A stretch of 5,483 nt of DNA. It comes from Candidatus Sumerlaeota bacterium. Lineage in GTDB: Bacteria; Sumerlaeota; Sumerlaeia; MWCT01. Under the pieces are notes generated by a model, which saw nothing but the letters and a program-made list of their open reading frames with translations, did no database searches and was not told the origin of the DNA. The position numbers were made by a program, and so were the translations under genes. The DNA lies in assembly GCA_026398545.1 (NCBI GenBank), contig JAPLSR010000266.1:1-5483 (forward strand), read 5' to 3'. Positions 1-5,483 of the stretch are shown piece after piece. How positions within the stretch are numbered: the first letter of the stretch is position 1; each line of letters begins with the position of its first letter.

Positions 1-385
1 GGACAGCCTCCTTGAGGAGGCTGTCGGCAGTGGCAAGGTCATCTTCCTGTGGCTCGGCGGTGGAGGGCGTGGGTGTTGGCACGGATGGGACACCTGAAGG
101 ATTAGGACTGGAAAACGTGGATGCCGCTGGCGATACCAATCCATGAAATTTATCAATATTCTCCATCCTCTTCCCCGCCGTCAGGACAAGAAACAGGAAA
201 CCGCCTGCCATGAGAAAAAGTATGCCGAATATGCGGGAGGCAAGAGGCTGGCGTTTTTCCGGAAAGAGCTGGACGAAAAAACTGGCGATTTGCAGAAAGC
301 TGATGCGACTCCCCTGTATAATGGTGCCGGGGAAGAAAATGCAAACAAGTCCCAGAAGCACACAAAGGGCGGCGAGGAATCTCAC
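1..385 (-). CDS. Membrane protein with Pro/Ser/Thr-rich linker, 5' part only
   Basis: I do not recognise this protein. The frame is open from a GTG at 385-383 to the left edge, giving 128 residues without a stop. Seen: a short N-terminus followed by a hydrophobic helix (about residues 3-19), an amphipathic stretch, a second hydrophobic helix (about 51-70) ended by GKRMENIDK, and a linker rich in Pro, Ser and Thr (about 85-113). It then turns into an acidic and helical stretch (ATADSLLKEAV) at the edge. The last segment looks like the opening of a helical repeat such as a TPR, but that is a guess. Inferred topology: two membrane passes with a tethered C-terminal domain. The start is uncertain: GTG at 385 has AGGA 10 bases upstream. 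An in-frame GTG at 433-431 has GAGG 8 bases upstream and would add 16 residues. An ATG at 397-395 is out of frame by one base. It is transcribed divergently from cdaA. Confidence 0.68.
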   Translation of the reverse strand, partial: MRFLAALCVLLGLVCIFFPGTIIQGSRISFLQIASFFVQLFPEKRQPLASRIFGILFLMAGGFLFLVLTAGKRMENIDKFHGLVSPAASTFSSPNPSGVPSVPTPTPSTAEPQEDDLATADSLLKEAV

Positions 386-465
386 GAAAAAATCATCCTG
401 TGAGCCTGCGATGGATGATAAAAGAATTTCCACCCTTTTCCCCTCTCATGAAATCACACAAGGAA

Positions 466-493
466 TTTATAAAGCGTCCTTTTTTTCAAGCAA
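466..493 (-). promoter_or_regulatory. Candidate sigma70-type promoter for the left-hand membrane protein
   Basis: On the minus strand a TTGCTT -35-like hexamer (488-493) is followed after 16 bases by TATAAA (466-471), which matches the -10 consensus at five of six positions. A run of seven A lies in the spacer. Transcription would start near 459, ahead of both candidate GTG starts (433 and 385). The -35 match is weak (three of six). Confidence 0.4.
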
Positions 494-577
494 AATCTGG
501 GGGGCGTCTAATAAAATGATTCACCTGAGGCGGATATGCGTGGGGACTCCATCAGCGCCATATTTTCATCTATTAAA

Positions 578-586
578 TGGTATAAT
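578..586 (+). promoter_or_regulatory. Candidate extended -10 promoter upstream of cdaA
   Basis: TGG followed directly by TATAAT (581-586) forms a TGn-TATAAT extended -10 element, a promoter class that can work without a good -35. No convincing -35 is seen 16-18 bases upstream. Transcription would start near 593 and give a leader of about 115 bases before cdaA. Confidence 0.45.
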
Positions 587-618
587 ATGTTTCACCAACT
601 GCCGGGTTCAAAAAGTGA

Positions 619-648
619 TTGCAAAATTGAGGGTTAAAAAATTATAAT
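619..648 (+). promoter_or_regulatory. Probable main sigma70-type promoter of the cdaA operon
   Basis: TTGCAA (619-624, four of six matches to TTGACA) and a perfect TATAAT (643-648) are separated by 18 bases that are AT-rich. The predicted start is near 655, giving a leader of about 53 bases ending in the AAAGGAA ribosome binding site of cdaA. No riboswitch-like structure was recognised in this leader. Confidence 0.6.
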
Positions 649-707
649 CAGGATTGAATGAATGTTAGAGTTAAAGTTTGGCGCAAATTTTTTAAAGGAA
701 TAATCTC

Positions 708-1511
708 ATGTCGCAACTGTGGGGGCTTCTGCGGATAATTAATCTGATAGACATGCTTGACATCCTTGTGATGACCTTCATTTTTTATTTTGCCCTTTCA
801 CTTTTAAAGGGGACACGGTCATCAGTGGCGCTTCGTGGCTGGGTCTCCCTGATACTTATCTCATTCGGAGGATATATCATTGCCAAATCCCTCCGTTTAA
901 CCGGCGTGGCATATATCTTTGGCAACTTCTGGATAATTATCGTGCTTGTCTTCCTGATTGTTTTCCAAAATGATTTTAAAAAGGCGTTGACAGACCTGGG
1001 ACAGATGCGCCTTTTCCGCGCCATCTTCATGCAGAGCGGGGAATATATTGAGGAATTGCTAAAGGCGGTGGAGGTGATGTCTACGCACAAGGTGGGGGGG
1101 TTGATAGCGATTGAGCGCCGTAATCCTCTCCAGGTCTATGTCGCCACGGGGACAGTGGTGGATGGGGCCGTCACGGCGGAACTCATTCGCACCGTCTTCA
1201 CCAACCTGACTCCCCTGCATGACGGCGCCCTTATTATCAGGAATGGCCGCATCGAAGCGGCGGGCTGTATCCTGCCACTCACAGATAGTCCCGACCTGAG
1301 CCGGGACCTCGGAACGCGCCACCGCGCCGCAGTTGGACTGAGTGAAGAGACAGATGCCGTGGTCATAGTCGTCTCCGAGGAGACGGGCACTATCTCCCTT
1401 GCAGTGGAGGGGAAACTCCACCGTGCCCTGACACCGGACAATCTGCACGAGCAACTGACTCAACTTCTCCATATTGCGCCTGAGGAAAGGGAAAAACATG
1501 CCGAGGCCTAA
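708..1511 (+). CDS. cdaA: Membrane diadenylate cyclase CdaA (DisA_N domain)
   Basis: This enzyme condenses two ATP into the second messenger c-di-AMP at the cytoplasmic face of the membrane. The 267-residue length and layout match the CdaA/DacA/YbbP family: three membrane helices (about 13-33, 41-60 and 66-87), the FQNDFKKAL linker helix, then the DisA_N catalytic domain. The diagnostic DGA motif sits at 172-174 within LHDGALII. The RHR motif sits at 204-206 within GTRHRAAVG, followed by the conserved VSEETG at 222-227, so the catalytic site looks intact. The ATG at 708 is preceded by AAAGGAA (694-700) with a 7-base gap. It heads an operon: the stop overlaps the start of the YbbR-repeat gene, the usual CdaA partner. 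In the family, c-di-AMP commonly controls potassium and osmolyte transport and turgor; no such targets are visible here. Confidence 0.96.
   Translation: MSQLWGLLRIINLIDMLDILVMTFIFYFALSLLKGTRSSVALRGWVSLILISFGGYIIAKSLRLTGVAYIFGNFWIIIVLVFLIVFQNDFKKALTDLGQMRLFRAIFMQSGEYIEELLKAVEVMSTHKVGGLIAIERRNPLQVYVATGTVVDGAVTAELIRTVFTNLTPLHDGALIIRNGRIEAAGCILPLTDSPDLSRDLGTRHRAAVGLSEETDAVVIVVSEETGTISLAVEGKLHRALTPDNLHEQLTQLLHIAPEEREKHAEA
1482..1490 (+). promoter_or_regulatory. Ribosome binding site that sets the cdaR start
   Basis: GAGGAAAGG lies inside the last codons of cdaA, with its AAAGG part 7 bases before the ATG at 1498. It favours that ATG over the in-frame TTG at 1474, which would place this purine run within the coding sequence. 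The arrangement suggests coupled translation of the two genes. Confidence 0.6.
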
Positions 1512-2574
1512 ACTCACATCGGAAATTGCCCTCTTCATCACCTCCTTTTTTATAGCCATGATTATCTGGATTGTTGCCAAGCAGAATGATTTCGAAAACC
1601 AGACCGTCTCAGCCCATGTGACAGCAGTGGACGCGCCGGAGAATATCGAAACCCAGATTACTCCCCCCAACGTTAACATCTCCGTCCAGTATCCAAAAAC
1701 CTATGCCCATCTTATAATACCCGACGCCTTTACCATTGAACTCAAAGGAATTGATGAGAATTTCGCAGGCATCGATAGTTTCAAGCTGACGCCTATGAAC
1801 ATAAGCCTGCGCAATGTTGTAATGCACAACCTGCCGGATTCGGTGCGCCCGACGGCGCTGGCACAGGAGTTTGTCAACATCAATGCCCGCATACTGACAG
1901 AAAAGGCTCGCATCGTTGTTCAGAAGACGGGTAATCCGGCGCAGGGTTACCGTTTAATCGTTGACCCGCCGCCCGTCCAGCCCGCGGAAATTCTCCTCAC
2001 CGGTCCCCCCAAAAACCTCGCCAAAGCCAAAAAACAGGGCGAGGAATTCATCACCATTCAAACCGAGGCGGTCAATATCGAAGGGAAAAATGACAATTAC
2101 TTTGAGACAGTCGATGTTCCCCTGCCGGAAGGGTTGAAATACGTCCAGGAAGACAGGATGCGCATTCAGGTCCTGGAGAAACTCAGCGTCCAGGTGCATG
2201 TGGTCATCGGAGAAAAGGAGATAAAAAAGACGTTTCCTGATGTGCCGATTGTGATAAAAACCTTCTCCAAAAATCTCAAGGCACAGTATTCACCCCTGAC
2301 GGCAAGTGTGACGGTGGAGGCGCCAAAAAGCATGCTTCAGGGACTCAGCGCCGATTCCTTCATCTTCATCCCCCGCCAGCCGCTTGAAGAGACGCCTGAT
2401 TATACGGCGGACATCGCCATCGACGCCAGATTTTCCGATAATATACCCAGGGCGGTGCGGGAAAAGGTCGGCATCGTCTCATGGCAACCGGAGGTTATCC
2501 GGATAAAGATTATCCCCGTTTCAGAGGGAACAGGGGAGAAAACGGATGGGACATCCCGTCCCAAATCCCCTTGA
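1498..2574 (+). CDS. cdaR: YbbR-repeat protein, CdaR-type regulator of CdaA
   Basis: The product is 358 residues, with one N-terminal membrane helix (about 9-27, ending in IIWIVAKQND) and a long beta-rich outside region. I read three YbbR-like repeats of roughly 90-110 residues (about 30-125, 130-227 and 230-340). Each has alternating hydrophobic strands and phrases typical of the family, such as VQYPKTYAHL, ILLTGPPKNL and VTVEAPKSML. A short polar tail (EGTGEKTDGTSRPKSP) ends the protein. In Firmicutes, CdaR binds CdaA through its membrane part and tunes c-di-AMP synthesis. The same role is inferred here from domain type and from the 14-base overlap with cdaA. Repeat boundaries are estimates, and sequence conservation in this family is low. 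The gene ends in TGA, 30 bases before pdxJ, with no terminator between them. Confidence 0.88.
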   Translation: MPRPKLTSEIALFITSFFIAMIIWIVAKQNDFENQTVSAHVTAVDAPENIETQITPPNVNISVQYPKTYAHLIIPDAFTIELKGIDENFAGIDSFKLTPMNISLRNVVMHNLPDSVRPTALAQEFVNINARILTEKARIVVQKTGNPAQGYRLIVDPPPVQPAEILLTGPPKNLAKAKKQGEEFITIQTEAVNIEGKNDNYFETVDVPLPEGLKYVQEDRMRIQVLEKLSVQVHVVIGEKEIKKTFPDVPIVIKTFSKNLKAQYSPLTASVTVEAPKSMLQGLSADSFIFIPRQPLEETPDYTADIAIDARFSDNIPRAVREKVGIVSWQPEVIRIKIIPVSEGTGEKTDGTSRPKSP

Positions 2575-2604
2575 AAATCAATCCACTTATGGAGATGCAA
2601 AACC

Positions 2605-3318
2605 ATGACTGTCCTATGCGTCAATATTGACCATGTGGCAACCCTCAGGGAAGCCAGAAAAATTTCAGAGCCTGACCCCGTCGCGGCGGCGCTCATCTGT
2701 GAGCTGGCAGGGGCGGCGGGCATCACACTCCATGTCAGAGAGGACCGCCGTCATGCCAAAGAGCGCGACCTTGAACTCCTGATGCGGCTCGCAAAAACTC
2801 GCATCAACCTTGAAATGGCGGCAGCCGAGAGTATGCTCCCAATTGCGCTGAAATATCGCCCACATCAGGTAACGCTTGTGCCGGAACGGCGCGAGGAGGT
2901 GACAACGGAAGGCGGACTGGATGTGGCGGGGAATCTGGCGCGGATTGAATCAGTAACAAATGCCCTGCAGGACGCCGGCATCCGCGTCAGCCTCTTTATC
3001 ACCCCTGATGAAAACCAGATTGCCGCGGCGGCAGAAACCGGCGCGGAATTTATCGAGCTTCACACGGGCTGTTATTGCAATGCAAAGGATGAGGAAACGC
3101 TCAGGCATGAACTGGAGAGTCTGGTGCGAGGCGCACGCATTGCTCAGGACCTGGGACTGAGGGTGAATGCCGGACACGGACTCAATTACCGCAATGTCCG
3201 CCCTGTGGCGCTGATTGAGGGGATGGAGGATTTGAACATCGGGCACAGCATCATTGCCCATGCCGTCTTTGTGGGGCTCGAACGCGCCGTCAAGGAGATG
3301 CTTATCCTCATTCGCTGA
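2605..3318 (+). CDS. pdxJ: Pyridoxine 5'-phosphate synthase PdxJ
   Basis: PdxJ condenses 3-amino-2-oxopropyl phosphate (from PdxA) with 1-deoxyxylulose 5-phosphate to give pyridoxine 5'-phosphate in the DXP-dependent vitamin B6 route. It is a cytosolic TIM-barrel enzyme. The 237 residues match the family length end to end. Visible hallmarks are VNIDHVATLR (6-15), ITLHVREDRRH (40-50), the LEMA segment with E70, LVPERREEVTTEGGLD (91-106), the IELHTGCY segment (150-157), VNAGHGL (187-193) and NIGHSI (211-216). Against E. coli PdxJ, numbered from memory, His45, Glu72 and His193 correspond to H43, E70 and H191, so the active site appears complete. The ATG at 2605 has GGAG (2591-2594) 10 bases upstream. 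It is the last gene of the cdaA operon and converges on the foldase gene 13 bases downstream. Confidence 0.97.
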   Translation: MTVLCVNIDHVATLREARKISEPDPVAAALICELAGAAGITLHVREDRRHAKERDLELLMRLAKTRINLEMAAAESMLPIALKYRPHQVTLVPERREEVTTEGGLDVAGNLARIESVTNALQDAGIRVSLFITPDENQIAAAAETGAEFIELHTGCYCNAKDEETLRHELESLVRGARIAQDLGLRVNAGHGLNYRNVRPVALIEGMEDLNIGHSIIAHAVFVGLERAVKEMLILIR

Positions 3319-3323
3319 AAACA

Positions 3324-3343
3324 ATTAACCCTTAATGTTTTTT
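3324..3343 (+). terminator. Weak candidate terminator between convergent genes
   Basis: ATTAA, a CCC loop and TTAAT (3324-3336) form a perfect but purely AT 5-base-pair stem, followed by six T (3338-3343). It lies just after the pdxJ stop and overlaps the end of the opposing gene. The stem is too weak to be convincing. On the opposite strand only four T follow. Confidence 0.25.
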
Positions 3344-4897
3344 CCAGAGATGTTTCATCTGCAACTGTTGCATGAGTTTCTTACGGTTTTCCTCATAGCA
3401 TTTCTGATATTTCTCAGCCCTGAGATTTCTGGCAATATAGCTCCGTTTCTTTTCAAGGGGAAGTTTTGGGAGCGCCCGCTTATCATCGAGTCGGAAAAAG
3501 AACGCCCCCTCTCTGCCCCAGAATACGCTTGTCAATCCCCCGGGTTTCATCTTCAACAATTCTTCATCCGCTTTTGCGAAATCGCTGCCATTGACCCATT
3601 CTCCTGTAGAAAGGATTCTTAATCCTTTTGAAGAATACGTTTTCGTTATCTCATCTTCCCCCTTGCCGTCTAATAAATTACGCCGCATTTCCTCAACCAC
3701 CCTGATTGCCCGTTCCCTGTTTCTTACGGGCGATTCCTTTTTCCCCGAGACAGGAATATGGAAGGTGGTCAATTTCCATTGTCCCTGTTCATTCATCTCC
3801 GAAGGATGGGTGTTATAGTATTCAAGCATCTCGGATTCGGAGGGTTCAAAATCACCCTGGCGGGTTTGGGAAAACCAACCCCGCGCCATATTGCGCTCCG
3901 TGAAAATTTTTTTAAGAATTTCGCAGTCGTCGCATTTAAATCCTTGTGACTGGGCGAATAGACTTATCGCCTCTATTTCATTTCTGGCTTCTTTATATGC
4001 CTCCCTCGCCTTCTCCTTCCGGGTTTTAAGGAAATCTTCCCTTGCATAGGCAATAAGCCGTTTTTGAATCTCCGGAGAATGGGATAACTCATCTTTATCT
4101 ATCTTCTTTTCCGGGACAATGGCGTGGATATAAACAATGTAATAACCGTTATGCAACAATATTACGGGCGAAAGTTTTTTTTCGGGCGTGGAAAAGACAA
4201 GTTCTATAAATTTTCTATTGAAGGTTGAATCCCTGGAAACAAGACCGATATATCCGCCGTCGGCGGCGCTAAAGGCTTCTGAATACATCAGCGCCGCATC
4301 TTTAAATGTAATCCTGTCCCTGATAACATCCTCGCGCACCTGCGATAATTTCCGGTAGAGTTCATCCCTCTGAGAAAGGGCCATGGTATCGGTGGTCATC
4401 TGGAAGATGTAGCTGACCTCCCTCATTTCGGGGTGCTCAAAGTCCTTCCGATGCTTTTCAAAAATGTCGAATAATTCAGTCTGCGTCAACGTGGTTAAAC
4501 TGTCTGAAAGACGAGCAATCCAATGGTCCGAAACGCATTTATTGAAGACGCTGGCGATATTTGCAACCAGTTCCTCCTTCAGATGAAAATCATTAGCGCG
4601 GGCAATTTGGGAATATTCCCTGTCCCAGATAATATCTTCTACGGCGCCTGTTACCACTGATTCCAGTTCGCTTACTGCTCCCTTGTCTTGAGTTAGATTG
4701 TATGCTTTTAACGGGTCCCGAACCTGATAACCCAGATATTTTAGATAAAGGTTCAATTCCAGTTCTGTGACATTCCCATTCTGGTAGCGGGCGATGACAT
4801 TGGAGTCCTGAGAGGTCTCTCCTGAACACAAAATACCACTCCATAAGATAGTTAATGCAATGAGAAGACAAAATATGGGGAATTTAACATGAGTCAT
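3332..4897 (-). CDS. SurA/PpiD-like peptidyl-prolyl isomerase with two parvulin-type domains
   Basis: This is an exported foldase of 521 residues. Layout: a signal sequence (about 1-26, hydrophobic core IFCLLIALTILWSGIL), an N-terminal helical chaperone-like region (about 30-155) and a first PPIC/parvulin domain (about 157-265). That domain shows REVSYIFQMT, FKDAALMYSE, the ADGGYIGLV form of the GGDLGW-type motif, and LLHNGYYIVYIHAIVPEK. A charged helical linker follows with a CDDC pair (322-325). A second, more diverged parvulin-like domain (about 374-474) shows QWKLTTFHIP, STGEWV, MKPGGLTSVF and GAFFFRLDDKRA, and a basic helical tail ends the protein. Members of this family help outer-membrane or exported proteins fold in the periplasm. 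The ATG at 4897 is preferred: it has AAAGGAAA 7 bases upstream and opens a clean signal peptide, while the longer in-frame start at 4996 lies upstream of an intrinsic terminator. Client proteins and isomerase activity are not shown by the sequence. Confidence 0.88.
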   Translation of the reverse strand: MTHVKFPIFCLLIALTILWSGILCSGETSQDSNVIARYQNGNVTELELNLYLKYLGYQVRDPLKAYNLTQDKGAVSELESVVTGAVEDIIWDREYSQIARANDFHLKEELVANIASVFNKCVSDHWIARLSDSLTTLTQTELFDIFEKHRKDFEHPEMREVSYIFQMTTDTMALSQRDELYRKLSQVREDVIRDRITFKDAALMYSEAFSAADGGYIGLVSRDSTFNRKFIELVFSTPEKKLSPVILLHNGYYIVYIHAIVPEKKIDKDELSHSPEIQKRLIAYAREDFLKTRKEKAREAYKEARNEIEAISLFAQSQGFKCDDCEILKKIFTERNMARGWFSQTRQGDFEPSESEMLEYYNTHPSEMNEQGQWKLTTFHIPVSGKKESPVRNRERAIRVVEEMRRNLLDGKGEDEITKTYSSKGLRILSTGEWVNGSDFAKADEELLKMKPGGLTSVFWGREGAFFFRLDDKRALPKLPLEKKRSYIARNLRAEKYQKCYEENRKKLMQQLQMKHLWKKH

Positions 4898-4904
4898 GGT
4901 TCTA

Positions 4905-4912
4905 TTTCCTTT
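4905..4912 (-). promoter_or_regulatory. Ribosome binding site that sets the foldase start
   Basis: AAAGGAAA on the minus strand ends 7 bases before the ATG at 4897-4895. It supports that start over an upstream in-frame ATG at 4996, which would fuse terminator sequence to the protein. Confidence 0.8.
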
Positions 4913-4915
4913 GAT

Positions 4916-4948
4916 AATATATTTAAAGATTGGCGTAATCGGGAACAA
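4916..4948 (-). promoter_or_regulatory. Weak candidate promoter region for the foldase gene
   Basis: After the upstream terminator the gene needs its own promoter, and only about 50 bases are available. TTGTTC (4943-4948) lies 17 bases from TAAATA (4920-4925, three of six -10 matches) and 21 bases from TATATT (4916-4921, five of six). Neither pairing is good. The -35 candidate overlaps the T-tract of the terminator. Confidence 0.25.
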
Positions 4949-4988
4949 AAAAGCGACCACGAAAATGTTAATTATTTTCATAGTCGCT
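4947..4988 (-). terminator. Strong intrinsic terminator downstream of the right-hand gene
   Basis: On the minus strand a 15-base-pair stem (arms 4974-4988 and 4952-4966, 13 Watson-Crick pairs plus two G-T wobbles) closes a 7-base loop (4967-4973). Six T follow directly (4947-4952), the first of them being the last base of the stem. This is a textbook rho-independent terminator, 23 bases after the TAA of the right-hand gene. It separates that gene from the foldase transcript. There is no T-run on the other side, so it works leftward only. Confidence 0.92.
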
Positions 4989-5011
4989 GATGTCAAACCA
5001 ATAATCTTCTA

Positions 5012-5479
5012 TTAATAGAGATTCCAATCCTGGACACCGGTTGCCGGCAGATTCCATCCGGAAATGGAGTTGTTCGTAAGGAGGACGTAAACCTTTTTGC
5101 CAGTGGCATTAATAGAGACATCGCCCGTTCCATTTTGATTGTTCTTCATTCCTCCGGCATATTCAATAGAGCCACTTCTGTAACCAAAGGCTGTTCCGGA
5201 GGCGTTGTAGAATGTGCAATAAACATTGATGGCTCCATCGATATTATTATTACCGGGACCAAAGGCTATGATGGTCTCGGTGCCTACCTGCTTTATATCG
5301 AAGGGACCACTGCCACCGGGAGAATCAGCGGCAAGGCGGGTAACAGTGGCGGCGCCTGTGCTCTGATTGGTCGAACCGGTATATTTATAGATGGTGGCGT
5401 CGGTCGCGGGATCATAGGTCTTTGCCGCCCAGTAGTCTGTGCCATTGGGGTCCCACGCGATATTGGTATAGCTTGCCGT
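5012..5479 (-). pseudogene. C-terminal part of an exported beta-rich protein, cut off by an in-frame TGA
   Basis: I do not recognise the family. Read leftward, the frame is open for 155 residues and ends in TAA then TAG (5014-5009). It begins right after an in-frame TGA at 5482-5480 and has no ATG, GTG or TTG until an ATG in its last third. The translated sequence looks genuinely coding: rich in Gly, Asn, Thr and Tyr with regular beta-strand patterns. It starts with TNIAWDPNGTDYWAAKTYD, passes through IYKYTGSTN and NVYCTFYNASGTAFGY, and ends SGWNLPATGVQDWNLY. The spacing recalls blades of a secreted beta-propeller or similar repeat domain, but this is inference. A strong terminator follows, as expected for a real 3' end. 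Best reading: the end of a longer gene broken by a nonsense change, frameshift or sequencing error close to the right edge. The rest lies outside the window. Confidence 0.6.
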
Positions 5480-5483
5480 TCAG

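Noticed and set aside
143..647. Rightward ORFs 143-403 (86 residues) and 210-647 (145 residues)
   Set aside because: They lie antisense to the better-supported membrane protein frame or cross the promoter region, have low-complexity basic translations, and resemble no protein I know.
1059..1679. 206-residue minus-strand ORF opposite cdaA
   Set aside because: It is a shadow of the clearly identified cdaA and cdaR frames. Its product shows no domain.
2547..2563. Hairpin TGGGAC-ATCCC-GTCCCA near the end of cdaR as a terminator
   Set aside because: No T-run follows, it lies before the cdaR stop, and pdxJ begins shortly after. Termination here is not supported.
3610..3628. Perfect 8-base-pair inverted repeat AAAGGATT-CTT-AATCCTTT
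   Set aside because: It sits inside the foldase coding sequence, has no convincing T-run, and is short enough to occur by chance.
4826..4828. Cysteine at residue 24 of the foldase as a lipoprotein attachment site
   Set aside because: The residue before the cysteine is Leu rather than Gly, Ala or Ser, so the lipobox consensus is not met. An ordinary cleaved signal peptide or uncleaved anchor fits better.
5480..5482. TGA read as an amino acid (recoded genetic code or selenocysteine)
   Set aside because: The YbbR-domain gene and pdxJ end normally in TGA at family-typical lengths, which argues against a recoded genome. No evidence for a selenocysteine element could be assessed at the window edge.
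1..5483. CRISPR arrays, insertion sequences, integration sites, tRNA or rRNA
   Set aside because: No regularly spaced repeats, transposase frames, paired terminal repeats or recognisable structural RNA sequences were seen on either strand.

Overview
The window reads as an ordinary stretch of bacterial chromosome with mid-range base composition. No mobile element, CRISPR array, rRNA or tRNA was recognised. A SurA/PpiD-like periplasmic foldase suggests a diderm (Gram-negative-type) bacterium. The cdaA-cdaR-pdxJ grouping resembles deltaproteobacterial and candidate-phylum genomes more than Enterobacteria, but the lineage cannot be fixed from this sequence. TGA ends two well-recognised genes (the YbbR-domain gene and pdxJ), so the standard bacterial code applies.

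Layout, left to right. Positions 1-385 (minus) hold the 5' part of a membrane protein gene that runs off the left edge. It has a GTG start, two membrane segments, a Pro/Ser/Thr-rich linker, and then what may be the start of a helical domain. Positions 386-707 are a divergent intergenic region with one plausible leftward promoter and two good rightward promoter candidates. Positions 708-3318 (plus) form a compact three-gene operon. It contains cdaA (membrane diadenylate cyclase), a YbbR-repeat protein of the CdaR type whose start overlaps the end of cdaA, and pdxJ (pyridoxine 5'-phosphate synthase) 30 bases further on. Positions 3332-4897 (minus) encode a secreted SurA/PpiD-like protein with two parvulin-type regions, convergent with pdxJ across only 13 bases. 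Positions 4898-5011 hold its start region and a very strong leftward intrinsic terminator. Positions 5012-5479 (minus) carry the C-terminal end of an exported, beta-rich protein; its frame is open but has no usable start and is closed by an in-frame TGA at the right edge.

Functionally, CdaA makes the second messenger c-di-AMP at the membrane, and the YbbR protein is its likely extracytoplasmic regulator. PdxJ makes the vitamin B6 skeleton and is probably co-transcribed with them. The glmM gene that commonly follows cdaR is absent here. The leftward genes serve the cell envelope: a chaperone/isomerase and a separately terminated exported protein. No clearly novel defence, mobile or RNA system was found. 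The points most worth a second look are the interrupted right-hand gene, the two-domain parvulin with a CxxC motif, the missing glmM, and the start of the left-hand membrane protein.
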